Below are positions 8,357-16,692 of a stretch of DNA of 64,000 nucleotides, piece by piece. The first letter of the stretch is position 1. Each line of letters begins with the position of its first letter. Below the pieces are notes generated by a model, which saw only the letters and a program-made list of their open reading frames with translations, did no database searches and was not told where the DNA came from. The stretch lies in contig NZ_QMDW01000003.1 of assembly GCF_003605635.1 (NCBI RefSeq), positions 62,001 to 126,000 on the forward strand. The letters are read 5' to 3'. A program made the position numbers and the translations under genes. The DNA is from Halonotius pteroides. Its GTDB lineage: Archaea; Halobacteriota; Halobacteria; Halobacteriales; Haloferacaceae.

Positions 8357-9043
8357 ATGGTCACCGGCGCGTACGACTTCTGGCTGTTCGATCTCGATGG
8401 CACAATCATCGATGCGGAGTGGGGGTATATCCGCGATATCTTCGACCGTGTCGGCCAGCGACTCGACCGTCGGTTCACCGATCGGGAAGCCGAGATCCTC
8501 TGGCATGGCCTCGGCGGCCCACGAAACGCCACGCTGCAGGAGTTCGGTGTCGACCCTGATCCGTTCTGGGCGGCCTTTCATGAGATCGAAGACCCACAGC
8601 AGCGCGCGGAAGCGACCTACCTCCACGACGACGCCGCAACGCTGCTTCGGACGATCACCGACCAAACAACACCGGTCGGTCTCGTCACCCACTGTCAGGA
8701 GTTTCTGACGACCCCTGTGTTGCGGCATCTCGATATCGCCGACTGGTTCGATGTGGTTGTCTGCTGTACTGATGAGCTGGGCTGGAAGCCCGACCCCGAC
8801 CCGGTACAGCAGGCGATGACGGGACTGGGTGTCGACGATGACCACCGCGGCGCGCTCGTCGGCGATGCGGCCGTCGACATCGGCGCGGCGTGGAACGCCG
8901 GCCTTGATGGCGTCCACATCGAACGCCACGGCCACGACACCCGCGGGCGGTGTGTCCTCGGCGATTATCGCGTCAGAACGCTTGAGTCCTTGCTGGCCCC
9001 ACCGGCGACTGATGGCGGTATCGACAACGCGGCCGACGAGTAA
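8357..9043 (+). CDS. HAD superfamily hydrolase (phosphatase-like)
   Basis: 228 residues beginning shortly before the DLDGT motif I nucleophile segment (FDLDGTIID). A cap insert of about 70 residues follows, then motif II threonine in GLVTHCQ, a lysine in LGWKPDPDP, and motif IV GDAAVDIGAA. This is the phosphoglycolate phosphatase-like subgroup. The substrate cannot be told from sequence. The start at 8357 places motif I about ten residues in, as is usual; the frame is open further upstream without family similarity. It is convergent with the NIF3 gene. Confidence 0.85.
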   Translation: MVTGAYDFWLFDLDGTIIDAEWGYIRDIFDRVGQRLDRRFTDREAEILWHGLGGPRNATLQEFGVDPDPFWAAFHEIEDPQQRAEATYLHDDAATLLRTITDQTTPVGLVTHCQEFLTTPVLRHLDIADWFDVVVCCTDELGWKPDPDPVQQAMTGLGVDDDHRGALVGDAAVDIGAAWNAGLDGVHIERHGHDTRGRCVLGDYRVRTLESLLAPPATDGGIDNAADE

Positions 9044-9053
9044 GCGCCGTCAG

Positions 9054-9815
9054 TCAGAGCCCTGTCGGGTGACTGTGATAGCTTGTCGTTAGTCCCCACT
9101 CTTCTGTGAGCGCCTGGAGTCGCTGAACACCGCCGGTCTCGGTGGCGTAGTGGCCGGCTAAGATGACGTTGACCCCGGCCTCTCTCGCGCGATGGTAGAC
9201 CTGTTGTTTGCCTTCGCCCGTAATCAGCGTGTCCGCGCCGATCTCGCGGGCTTCATCCAGCCAGTCGGTGCCACTGCCGGTGACGATGGCGACCTGGTCG
9301 ATATTCTCAGGGCCGAACTCCAGCAGCTGCAGGTCGTCGGTTTCGAGCTCCGCTTTGAGTGTCGCTGTCAGCTCTGCCCGCGTCAACGATGCTGGCGCGG
9401 CCCCCTGCTGGCCGACGGTGACCGGCCCCATCGAGCCGAAGGGCTCAGCCGCGTCGAGATCGAGCAGGTCGGCAAGGGCGGCTGCGTTCCCAAGCGTCTG
9501 GTGGCCGTCAAGCGGGAGATGGGAGACGTACAGCGCGATGTCGTTGTCGACGAGGGCGGCGATCCGCTCATACTGGCGGTCGGTGACGCGCTCGATCCCG
9601 CCCCATGAGAGCCCGTGGTGGACGACAAGCACATCGCTGTCAGCGTCGGCCGCGGCGGTGATCGTTGCCTCGGCGGCATCAACGGCAAAGGCCGCGTGCT
9701 CGATGGTCGCCTCGGTGGGGCCGACCTGTAGCCCATTCGCGCTGGCATCGACATCGCTGTAGGCGTCGGTGGCAAGACGGTCGTCAAGCCGGCTGACGAA
9801 CTCGGCGAGTTCCAT
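9054..9815 (-). CDS. NIF3-like dinuclear metal centre protein (YbgI/DUF34)
   Basis: 253 residues. Metal ligands typical of the NIF3 family are visible: H66-H67 in VVHHGLSW, a histidine in SHLPLDGH, and a C-terminal GHYATETGG segment supplying the last histidine and glutamate. The family forms toroidal hexamers with two metal ions per subunit. Its cellular role is still debated, often as a metal-handling or GTP cyclohydrolase I-like protein. Length is typical and no fusion is present. It is the last gene of a minus-strand pair with S8e, 51 bases downstream of it. Confidence 0.9.
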   Translation of the reverse strand: MELAEFVSRLDDRLATDAYSDVDASANGLQVGPTEATIEHAAFAVDAAEATITAAADADSDVLVVHHGLSWGGIERVTDRQYERIAALVDNDIALYVSHLPLDGHQTLGNAAALADLLDLDAAEPFGSMGPVTVGQQGAAPASLTRAELTATLKAELETDDLQLLEFGPENIDQVAIVTGSGTDWLDEAREIGADTLITGEGKQQVYHRAREAGVNVILAGHYATETGGVQRLQALTEEWGLTTSYHSHPTGL

Positions 9816-9866
9816 ACCGGTCTCTCGTCGTGGCTCGGTTTGTAAGCGGCGAAAGAAGCAACCGGA

Positions 9867-10238
9867 TCAGTCGAGGGCGACGGCGCTGACCTGGCCGACT
9901 TGGCCGGGGCGGGAGGTGACGCGGGCTCGACCCTCGCTGGTCTCGATAATCGCGCCCTTGGTGATGATGTTTCGGCGGGCGTAGTTGACGTTTGCCGGGT
10001 TCTCAACGACATCCTCGATGTCGACCTCGGTCGTCTCGCCGCCGTCGGCGAGGTGGGCGACGTCCGTTGAGAGGGCTCGCAGCTTGTCCTTGGTGCCGCG
10101 GGCGTCGATAACGCGGAACCGGGGGTCGTCAACGGTTGTCTCGGCTGGTTCGCGTCCAAGCTGGTGTCGTTTCTTCTTGCTGGCGTGTTTGAGTCGGCCG
10201 CCGGTGCGTTTCCGCGCCGAGCGTCCCTGATCTTTCAT
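9867..10238 (-). CDS. rps8e: 30S ribosomal protein S8e
   Basis: 123 residues with the S8e hallmarks: a basic N-terminus (MKDQGRSARKRTGGRLK, then KKKRHQLGR), a central ENPANVNYARRNIITKGA block and an acidic end. It is a component of the archaeal and eukaryotic small ribosomal subunit. Unlike many genes here it has a strong ribosome-binding sequence, GGAGGT, ten bases before the ATG, so its transcript must carry a leader. Confidence 0.97.
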   Translation of the reverse strand: MKDQGRSARKRTGGRLKHASKKKRHQLGREPAETTVDDPRFRVIDARGTKDKLRALSTDVAHLADGGETTEVDIEDVVENPANVNYARRNIITKGAIIETSEGRARVTSRPGQVGQVSAVALD

Positions 10239-10248
10239 ATCGGGTATA

Positions 10249-10254
10249 ACCTCC
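10249..10254 (-). promoter_or_regulatory. Shine-Dalgarno sequence of rps8e
   Basis: GGAGGT on the minus strand, ten bases before the rps8e ATG at 10238. It is notable because most monocistronic genes in this window look leaderless. Confidence 0.6.
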
Positions 10255-10327
10255 AGCAGCTACTTGAATCGCTCGGAACGCCCCCGGAGTCGCAAACGTT
10301 AGGTGCCTCTCGCCGTCTCCGTTCGCT

Positions 10328-10783
10328 ATGAGCCTGCAGGTTGCTGTCGCGGTGCCGTTTCGCCAGGCGGGCACCGACCGGCTGGGCGAGGGAGCCTTTG
10401 TGGTTGCGCTCTCGCTTGATCGGGAGTGGTTCTCGCCGGATCAGGCCAAACGGCTGGTGGATGTGGCGGTCGGCCGCGGCCTCTTAGAGACGGTGGATGG
10501 TGATCTCGTCGCGACGTTCGATCTCGACGCCGTCGATATCCCGGCAGAGTACACGCCCGACACCGACATCCTCCGTGCGCAGTCGACCTTCGAACAGCTC
10601 CTCGATCGACTGACCGACGCCGGGATGGCTAAACAGGAGGCCGTTGCCGCCGCCAATGAAACCCAACGCCGGCTTGGGATCACACTTGAGGCGGCGGCGG
10701 TGCTTGTCGCCACCCGCGAGGGGATCGCCGTTGACGCTGCGGCTGATGCCGTTCGGACAGACCTTTCGGGGCAATCGGCGTAG
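10328..10783 (+). CDS. DUF2240 family protein
   Basis: 151 residues. It opens MSLQVAVAVPFRQ, followed by a winged-helix-like stretch (SLDREWFSPDQAKRLVDVAV) and a C-terminal helical part with QEAVAAANETQRRLGITLEAAAVLVA. I recognise this as the archaeal DUF2240 family. The function is unknown, although the N-terminal half could bind nucleic acid. It is divergent from rps8e with 89 bases between, and convergent with the CBS gene. Confidence 0.8.
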   Translation: MSLQVAVAVPFRQAGTDRLGEGAFVVALSLDREWFSPDQAKRLVDVAVGRGLLETVDGDLVATFDLDAVDIPAEYTPDTDILRAQSTFEQLLDRLTDAGMAKQEAVAAANETQRRLGITLEAAAVLVATREGIAVDAAADAVRTDLSGQSA

Positions 10784-10800
10784 CCTGCCTCCCCGCCGGA

Positions 10801-11211
10801 TCACGCGGTGGTTGTGTCGACCAGCTCCGTGTCGGCATCGGCGACGGCCGCCGCAAGATCGGTTTTTGTCAGGATGCCGATGGCGTCGCCGTCGCTATCG
10901 GTGACCGGTAGATGACTGTAGTCGCCCATGAGCGCGGCCGCGTCGGTCAACGGTGTCGTCGGCGAAACGGTCTCGACAGGCGTGGTCATATACGCTCCAA
11001 CCGTCGTCTCCCCAGCCGCGACGGCGTCAGCCAACGCCGACAGTGCATCCGTCGAGGTAAAGATCCCCTCCGGCCGACAGCCGTCCGCAACGATCACGAC
11101 CGACTTGACATCCGCTTCACCCATCGCTTGGGCGGCCTCGTCGATCGGTGTCTCAGCGGCAAGCGTCAACATCGGTGTCGTCATCACATCGCTGACGTGA
11201 GTCTCTGTCAT
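10801..11211 (-). CDS. Tandem CBS-domain protein
   Basis: 136 residues made of two CBS domains and nothing else. The first runs from VSDVMTTPMLTL to the GIFTSTDAL strand, the second from VGAYMTTPVETV to the GILTKTDLAAAV strand. CBS pairs bind adenine nucleotides or related ligands and act as energy or ligand sensors. No effector domain is attached, so it probably regulates a partner protein. Divergent from the gene at 11323. Confidence 0.93.
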   Translation of the reverse strand: MTETHVSDVMTTPMLTLAAETPIDEAAQAMGEADVKSVVIVADGCRPEGIFTSTDALSALADAVAAGETTVGAYMTTPVETVSPTTPLTDAAALMGDYSHLPVTDSDGDAIGILTKTDLAAAVADADTELVDTTTA

Positions 11212-11322
11212 GGTTGATACTGCAGCCGAGCCAGGATAGTAGTTTGTGCGTCAGGAGAGCGATGGCGGACGCACCGTCAACAAACACGAACCGATTTCAG
11301 GCTGGCCCGCCGGAAAACGAGT

Positions 11323-11796
11323 ATGGTACAGGATCGGCTCCGTGACGGCAAACGGATCGCCCAACTGTTGGCCAGCGAACTGACCGGCGACCAGTCTACC
11401 CTCGCCACCGTTGTTGTCGCCGACGCCGACCCGGATGTCGAGGCGACCGACGACGGCGCGTTCGCCTACCGCGTTGTCCATGTCGCCGACAGCGACGCTC
11501 TCACGACTGACGATCGGGGTCGCCCAACACTCGCCGACTCCACAGCCGATGTCGACGCTGAACTGACCGAGATTGCGACCGTCTCTGTCCAGCCAGACCG
11601 TGCCCAGGTTGGGTTTAGCACCGCGGCTGATCGCGCTGTCGAGGCCGCGACAACAGCCAATCTCGATGTTGTGTCGACTGCCGGCACGGCCACCGACGAC
11701 ACCGCACTGATCGGCATCACCGACGGTGTGGACGCAAAACGCGTGGTTCCGGTGTTTACGGCCGTTGTCGCCGCGGTGTCGACAACACCAGCGTAG
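11323..11796 (+). CDS. Uncharacterised haloarchaeal protein
   Basis: 157 residues, acidic, alanine- and threonine-rich. It begins with a helical segment (MVQDRLRDGKRIAQLLASEL), followed by alternating beta-like strands and a hydrophobic C-terminal helix (KRVVPVFTAVVAAVS). The last helix might touch a membrane but is short. No catalytic motif is seen and I do not recognise the family. Composition agrees with the neighbours, so it looks native. The start ATG at 11323 follows a 110-base divergent gap with the CBS gene. Confidence 0.7.
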   Translation: MVQDRLRDGKRIAQLLASELTGDQSTLATVVVADADPDVEATDDGAFAYRVVHVADSDALTTDDRGRPTLADSTADVDAELTEIATVSVQPDRAQVGFSTAADRAVEAATTANLDVVSTAGTATDDTALIGITDGVDAKRVVPVFTAVVAAVSTTPA

Positions 11797-11892
11797 GCGG
11801 CGGCTGTGCGTTTCTCGCCCCAAACCGCAGCATATACAAATCAAATGGGTCACATCGTTTGAGTAGCGACGCGGCGTACAAACGAGTGAGCT

Positions 11893-12117
11893 ATGACACG
11901 ATACATCCGGACTGCCGACGACGGACGCATCACCGACACCCGAACCGATCGCCCCGAGGATGACGACTGGATCGAGGTTTCTGAGCTGGCGTATCTCAGC
12001 AATGCCGCCCCTGACGGCCACGAGGCGATCCGCTACTACAAGCCCGAGGCCGATGAGCCGGCCGACGGGTGGGGGATCGAATCCGAAACGCTGGGTAAGC
12101 GGTTTGTTGAAAGATAG
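11893..12117 (+). CDS. Small acidic hypothetical protein
   Basis: 74 residues (MTRYIRTADDGRITD at the N-terminus), strongly acidic with several D/E pairs, no cysteines and no membrane segment. Composition is typical of a soluble haloarchaeal protein, which supports it being real. The family is not recognised. A CATATACAAAT element lies upstream near 11830 and would give a leader of about 35 bases. The following 12118-12340 stretch shows no convincing gene on either strand. Confidence 0.6.
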   Translation: MTRYIRTADDGRITDTRTDRPEDDDWIEVSELAYLSNAAPDGHEAIRYYKPEADEPADGWGIESETLGKRFVER

Positions 12118-12340
12118 GGACTTGGGCTGTTAGCTCACAACCGCGAGTGTACTGTTCGGCGCACTGCAACCGCCTGGATGTGGAGTATGCCACCACCGGT
12201 ATGTGACGATGTTGTGTCCCGAGCAAGACGGCCGCCATTCTGATCTCTCTAACCACGAACGCATGTGGGCGACAGCACGAGCTCCCAGTTTTAATATTGT
12301 CCTATCGTTGTCGGCGATCTGCTGTCCGGTTACGGTGTTC

Positions 12341-13000
12341 TCAGAAGGCGGCAAGCAGCCCCGGAAGATCTGCGGCAAGCTGGTCGCGTTCGATGTAGGC
12401 ATCGGCTCGTGTATCCCGTTGTGGCCCGCTGTCGAACAACACCTGAACGGTGTGGATACCAGCAGCGTCGGCACCTGAGATATCCTCATCGGGTGTATCA
12501 CCGATAAAGACCGTCTGCTCGGGTGGTGTTCCGAGTGCGTCCAACAGCGCGTCGAAGGCGGCGGGGTCGGGTTTCCCCGCATCGAGTTCGCCGGTCACGA
12601 GTGTCGTATCAAACAGCGGCTCCCAGTCGAGATACTCGATCTTTGATCGTTGGGCGCGAACCGGGCCGTTCGTCAGCAGACCAACACGGTAGTCACTCCG
12701 AAGCTCACACAACAGGGGTTCGGCATCAGGGATCGGCACGAGGGCGTTGGTGACCGCGTTGCGATAGGCGGCGGCCAGCCGGTCGGGATCAGTCTCTGTG
12801 GTGTCGTCGGCCAGCAGCTCGGCGAAGATCGGTGTGCGGCTGTCTGTCGTGAGGTGATTGCGGTGGGCCTGTACATACTCGCCTCGGGAGATCGGTGGTG
12901 CGTCGGCTTGCTCGACAGCCTCCGCCAGCAGTGTCTCCCGGTCGCGATCAGGCACCGCGAGCGTATAATCGAGGTCGAAGGCGACCCCGCGTATCGACAT
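12341..13000 (-). CDS. HAD family hydrolase (haloacid dehalogenase/YjjG-like)
   Basis: 219 residues beginning MSIRGVAFDLDYTLAV, with nucleophile D9 and acid/base D11. A helical cap is followed by motif II threonine in VGLLTNGP, motif III lysine in GKPDPAAF, and motif IV GDTPDEDISGADAAG. The tail reads as the usual Rossmann end. It belongs to the HAD-IA group of small-molecule phosphatases; the substrate is unknown. The frame is open far upstream, but the ATG at 13000 gives the family N-terminus and leaves an 87-base divergent promoter region with the NurA gene. Confidence 0.88.
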   Translation of the reverse strand: MSIRGVAFDLDYTLAVPDRDRETLLAEAVEQADAPPISRGEYVQAHRNHLTTDSRTPIFAELLADDTTETDPDRLAAAYRNAVTNALVPIPDAEPLLCELRSDYRVGLLTNGPVRAQRSKIEYLDWEPLFDTTLVTGELDAGKPDPAAFDALLDALGTPPEQTVFIGDTPDEDISGADAAGIHTVQVLFDSGPQRDTRADAYIERDQLAADLPGLLAAF

Positions 13001-13087
13001 AAACAGTTGTTCTGGCTCCACGGGTATGAGGCTAGCGACACGCGGGCTGACCACGGTTTTTTGACGATCCCTCACTCGGGTATTGGT

Positions 13088-14365
13088 ATGACACTTGATC
13101 CGATCCACGTTGACGCCATCGCCAGGCTTGCGGGATCGGTCGCCGACGCCGTTGACGACAGCGACCACGACGATGTCGCCGAAACCGTCTGGGAGTCGTG
13201 GCTTGATCCGCTCACCGACGCCCGCGGCCGCACCATCGTCGAACCCCTCGGCGAGCAACAACGGGCCCGTGTCGCTATCGACGATATCGCGCTGGCGGAG
13301 CGACCGTTTCCGACCGTCCACGGCATCGACTCGGGGACGATCAACCCGACCTCGTTTAAAAATGGGGTGGTGTTGGATCTCGCCCACGCCGCGATGGCGG
13401 TTGACCCCTCCGAGCTTTCGGTTCACCGTGCGCGGACGATCGTCGCAACAGTTCACGCGACCGACCGCTCTCGGTCGCTGGAAACTGATTGGGTGCGCCA
13501 CGACGAGGGCCACAGCCAACACCGCGTCATCAACTCGCCGCCGGTCAACCGCTACGCCGAGGCCGTTGTCCACGCGCTCTCGTTGTATCTTGCAGAGGGT
13601 CACCACGCCCGCGAGCACGCCCACACAGTTGAAGATCTATTACTGCTTGATGGGCCGCTTTACCCAAAAGAGATCCTGACGTGGCGGGATCGCAACCCAG
13701 AACTCGACGCGTTGACCTACGAGGCGCGGCCGAAAAACGTGCTCAAAAACTACGTCCGGCTTGTCGAACGCTTCGTCGAGGCGGAGACACCGATCGCCGG
13801 CTTCGTCAAGAACCCCTCGGCCCGCGTCATCACCAGCGCGCTCGCCGACAACGAAATCGGCTTCGACGCACCGTGGCCGGATGACACCGCCTTCTTTACG
13901 CGGTTGCTTGAGCAGCAGGCCGCCGAAAGCGGGGCTGACACCGAGGCTGCGCCCGGAGCCGACCGTCGCACCGACGAACTCTCCGTGACCTCATGGCTTA
14001 TCTCCCGCGGCGGCCCGGACGGCGCGATGGCGGCCGATGGTGACGCGCTTGGTGTCGAGCGACAACTTGCCCCCGAGTGCTATGAGGTCACCTTCTTCAT
14101 CATTTACGATCCGCGGAACGATCTCTGTTACAAGATCGAAGCCCCGTATGCGATCACCCACAATCCGGCCATGCGTGAGCAACTCCACACACAGATTCTC
14201 TCGGAGGTCGCCGCCGAGCGCGGGCCGCCGCGGGCGGTCGACAAGGCCGACGAACTCGCGAAGATCAGTGCGGGCGAGAAGGCAGCCCTTCGCCGAAAGT
14301 TCGAGGGAAAACTCCACAGCGAGCAGCTGGAGACGTACGACGACGAACGCTGGACAGAGGGTTAG
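13088..14365 (+). CDS. NurA-domain nuclease
   Basis: 425 residues. The HGIDSGTINPTSFKNG segment (about residues 78-93) contains the first acidic metal ligand of NurA enzymes. Later blocks (LLLLDGPLYPKEIL, and a C-terminal part with ITHNPAMREQL) fit the family. NurA is a 5'-3' nuclease that, with HerA, Mre11 and Rad50, resects DNA ends in archaea. No herA, mre11 or rad50 gene lies in this window. The start at 13088 follows a GGTATTGGT stretch. Its stop overlaps the convergent gene at 14362 by four bases. Confidence 0.85.
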   Translation: MTLDPIHVDAIARLAGSVADAVDDSDHDDVAETVWESWLDPLTDARGRTIVEPLGEQQRARVAIDDIALAERPFPTVHGIDSGTINPTSFKNGVVLDLAHAAMAVDPSELSVHRARTIVATVHATDRSRSLETDWVRHDEGHSQHRVINSPPVNRYAEAVVHALSLYLAEGHHAREHAHTVEDLLLLDGPLYPKEILTWRDRNPELDALTYEARPKNVLKNYVRLVERFVEAETPIAGFVKNPSARVITSALADNEIGFDAPWPDDTAFFTRLLEQQAAESGADTEAAPGADRRTDELSVTSWLISRGGPDGAMAADGDALGVERQLAPECYEVTFFIIYDPRNDLCYKIEAPYAITHNPAMREQLHTQILSEVAAERGPPRAVDKADELAKISAGEKAALRRKFEGKLHSEQLETYDDERWTEG

Positions 14366-14700
14366 GCCGTCGGCTCAGCGGTCTCAACTTCCACGGTGAC
14401 CGACTCGGAATCAACGCCGATACGCGTGAGCTGTGTGACGACGTGCTCCTTGGCCGCTGACAGCGCCTGTTGTTTTGTCTCAAAGCCGCGCGGCATCGGT
14501 GATTCGAAGGCGACACGCACCTCTTCGCCGTCGACTTCGACAGCTGTCCCACCGCTTTCGACCGCATAGAAGGAATCACACACCCAGACGTACGGTGCGG
14601 CAGCATCAGGTGACCCCCTGTATTTCGGTGGTTCTTCGCCTCGCTCAAACACCGTGCCTGTCAACCCGGTGCCACCACCAAGCCCGCGAACCAGTAGCAT
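14362..14700 (-). CDS. Conserved-looking hypothetical protein
   Basis: 112 residues. A glycine-rich start (MLLVRGLGGGTGLTG) is followed by a beta-rich middle with YVWVCDSFYAVESGG, then a helix with KEHVVTQLTRIGV and an acidic end. No known motif is recognised. Codon use and acidity match core haloarchaeal genes. It is convergent with the NurA gene, sharing the four bases TTAG, an overlap that suggests long co-residence. Confidence 0.65.
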   Translation of the reverse strand: MLLVRGLGGGTGLTGTVFERGEEPPKYRGSPDAAAPYVWVCDSFYAVESGGTAVEVDGEEVRVAFESPMPRGFETKQQALSAAKEHVVTQLTRIGVDSESVTVEVETAEPTA

Positions 14701-14748
14701 ACTGCGTTCTACGGGCTCAGCCCTAAAAAGCGGGGCGTCATCGCGTGC

Positions 14749-15657
14749 TCAGACAGTCGTATCGAGATGTGCCAGCAATTCCTCGGCCGTCTCCTCGGGC
14801 CGCTCATGCAGTACCCAATGCGTTGCCGACGGAAAGGTCATCAACCGCCCCGCATCGCAGTAGTCCAGACTCTCCTCGGCCATCCTCGATTCCAGAAAGT
14901 CATCCTGCTGTCCCCACATCACAAGCGTCGGCACCGACACCTGCTGTTGTGGCGGCCGCGGTCGATACCGCCCCATCGCCCGATACCAGTTGATCATCGC
15001 GGTCACCGCCCCCGGTTGTGTCCATGCCTCACGGTATCGCCGGAGCTCCGTCGCCGAGAACGTGTCGGGACGACTGCTCTCTGTCAGGCCACGCTCCAGC
15101 ACCCGACAGTTGTTGGCTGTCGCAATCGTCTCCGGTAGCACCGGGAACTGAAACGCAATCATGTACCAGCTTTTCCGCAGCTGTGAGAGACTCCGCCGAA
15201 GTGTGTCCTCCATCACTGTCGGGTGTGGCACGTTGACCGCGGTCAGTGAGTCGATCCGCGCAGGATAGCTGAGTGCGAGCCACCAAGCGACGGCTGCCCC
15301 CCAGTCGTGGCCCGCGACCGCTGCTGTCTCCCGGCCGGCGGCGTCGATAAGGCCGATCACATCCGCCGCCAGCTCCTCGATGTGGTAGCTGTCAACGCCG
15401 TCGGGTTTGTCGCTGCGGTTGTAGCCGCGCTGGTCAGGGGCGATGACACGGTAGCCGGCGTCGGCCAGTGGCGTGATCTGTCGGTGCCACCCATCCCAAA
15501 ACTCCGGAAACCCATGCAGTAAAACCACGAGTGGCCCGTCTTCGGGGCCGGCCTGTCGTGTGTGGAGGCTGATCCCGTTGGTTTCGACGACGACCGATTC
15601 ACCCGGCCGGTCGCCAGCTGTGGCGGCTGCTGCGTCCGACGGAACAGAAGCGTCCAT
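14749..15657 (-). CDS. Alpha/beta hydrolase, epoxide-hydrolase-like
   Basis: 302 residues. The HGFPEFW oxyanion segment (49-54), nucleophile D118 in GHDWGA, acid D252 or D253 in GQQDDF and base H280 in SATHW form a complete triad. An aspartate nucleophile followed by tryptophan is the pattern of soluble epoxide hydrolases and haloacetate dehalogenases, rather than serine esterases. A cap region around residues 150-230 contains MINWYRAMGRY, with a possible epoxide-positioning tyrosine. The first 20 residues are a disordered alanine-rich extension. The natural substrate is unknown. Confidence 0.87.
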   Translation of the reverse strand: MDASVPSDAAAATAGDRPGESVVVETNGISLHTRQAGPEDGPLVVLLHGFPEFWDGWHRQITPLADAGYRVIAPDQRGYNRSDKPDGVDSYHIEELAADVIGLIDAAGRETAAVAGHDWGAAVAWWLALSYPARIDSLTAVNVPHPTVMEDTLRRSLSQLRKSWYMIAFQFPVLPETIATANNCRVLERGLTESSRPDTFSATELRRYREAWTQPGAVTAMINWYRAMGRYRPRPPQQQVSVPTLVMWGQQDDFLESRMAEESLDYCDAGRLMTFPSATHWVLHERPEETAEELLAHLDTTV

Positions 15658-15706
15658 ACGATACCAACGGGCTGGACTGCGTAATAGCTGCTGCCAGCGT
15701 TCGCCC

Positions 15707-16195
15707 CTACTCCGACGACAGCGTCAACAGCGCTTCAGCATCGAACTTCTGTTTTTCATAGAAGCCACGCCCCTTCAGCCGTGGGACGGTGTGGGTGTGT
15801 AGCGTCTCGGTGTCGAGATCATACAACAACGGAAACAGGTTCGTTCGCCGGTTGGCAACGGTGAACTCCTCGGTGGCAAACTCGATGAGCTCTTGGTCGG
15901 GTGAGGCCCGCGGGTAGACGATGTAGCCAAAGAGATTCTGAAAGGAGCCGTCAGCCGGCGGCGAGGCCGAGCCGACAAGGGTGCGGAAGGATTCGGTCGT
16001 CGTCTTGACCGTCTCGGGATCAAGCTCAAGATCCTCGTTGATCGTCACGTAGACTTTCGTCCGGCCGATTGTTGGGTCTTCGTCTTCCTTGTACCAGACC
16101 GGATCGAACGGGTTTGCCTCCTCAGGCGGCAGCGGGTCGTACTCGTGATCGACCACCTGCGCTTCGACGTGATCACGATACTCGTCGATGTCCAT
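15707..16195 (-). CDS. Uncharacterised acidic protein
   Basis: 162 residues with the family-like blocks NPFDPVWYKEDEDPTIGRTK, FGYIVYPRASPDQEL and RRTNLFPLLYDLDTETLHTH. It looks like a compact, soluble beta-rich fold with an acidic N-terminal helix. No catalytic motif or cysteines are seen, and I do not recognise the family. An ACATATAC element about 28 bases upstream supports the ATG at 16195 as a leaderless start. Confidence 0.7.
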   Translation of the reverse strand: MDIDEYRDHVEAQVVDHEYDPLPPEEANPFDPVWYKEDEDPTIGRTKVYVTINEDLELDPETVKTTTESFRTLVGSASPPADGSFQNLFGYIVYPRASPDQELIEFATEEFTVANRRTNLFPLLYDLDTETLHTHTVPRLKGRGFYEKQKFDAEALLTLSSE

Positions 16196-16216
16196 GTGAC
16201 GTACTCTATGGGTCGT

Positions 16217-16229
16217 TGTATATGTTATT
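16217..16229 (-). promoter_or_regulatory. TATA box for the 15707-16195 gene
   Basis: Minus-strand AACATATACAACG, centred about 28 bases before the ATG at 16195, giving a leaderless transcript. Confidence 0.5.
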
Positions 16230-16286
16230 CGGTATCCGAGTGCGACCCGCGTGGTTCAGGGTCGACTCACCGCTCTCGTCGCGTGG

Positions 16287-16598
16287 TCAGGCGGCCGCCC
16301 GCATCGACCACACAGCCAACAACCCGAGCAGCACTGCCGGCACCAGTGGGAGGATCAGAAACGTCGCAAAAAACGGCAAGCCCGCGGCCGCGGGGATGGC
16401 CGGCCGGAGATAGATGAGTCCGGGCACGACGAGGAAACAGGCGACGACACCGGCGACCAACACCCACCCGTGTCGGTCGACTTCCTCGCGGTCTGTCGCC
16501 TCGGCCGGATCTAGCTGCGTCGCGGTGGCATCGGGTGCATCCGACTGGTGAACCGGATCGTCGGCATCTGTCTCGGCTCCACCGGCTTCGGAACTCAC
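16287..16598 (-). CDS. Small two-helix membrane protein
   Basis: About 103 residues starting at the GTG at 16598. An acidic, probably cytoplasmic N-terminal half of about 50 residues precedes two hydrophobic segments (WVLVAGVVACFLVVPGLIYL and the one with FFATFLILPLVPAVLLGLLA). The short loop between them is rich in alanine and proline. The frame extends to 16649 but that extension is cysteine- and arginine-rich, unlike the acidic remainder, so the GTG is preferred. No family is recognised and function is unknown. Confidence 0.65.
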   Translation of the reverse strand: MSSEAGGAETDADDPVHQSDAPDATATQLDPAEATDREEVDRHGWVLVAGVVACFLVVPGLIYLRPAIPAAAGLPFFATFLILPLVPAVLLGLLAVWSMRAAA

Positions 16599-16660
16599 TG
16601 TGCAACATTGTTCGCCGGCGGTCAAAGCCCTCACGGTTCGACACCACACCGCATGCGAGC

Positions 16661-16670
16661 AGTTTTAACG
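16661..16670 (+). promoter_or_regulatory. TATA box of ilvD
   Basis: AGTTTTAACG, centred about 28 bases before the ilvD ATG at 16693; a leaderless arrangement. Confidence 0.6.
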
Positions 16671-16692
16671 CATCCGGCGGCTACCAGCCCGT

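Noticed and set aside
12130-12264. 44-codon minus-strand frame between two genes
   Set aside because: Rich in W, C, S and H with no acidic bias, unlike real haloarchaeal proteins; no TATA box at the right distance.
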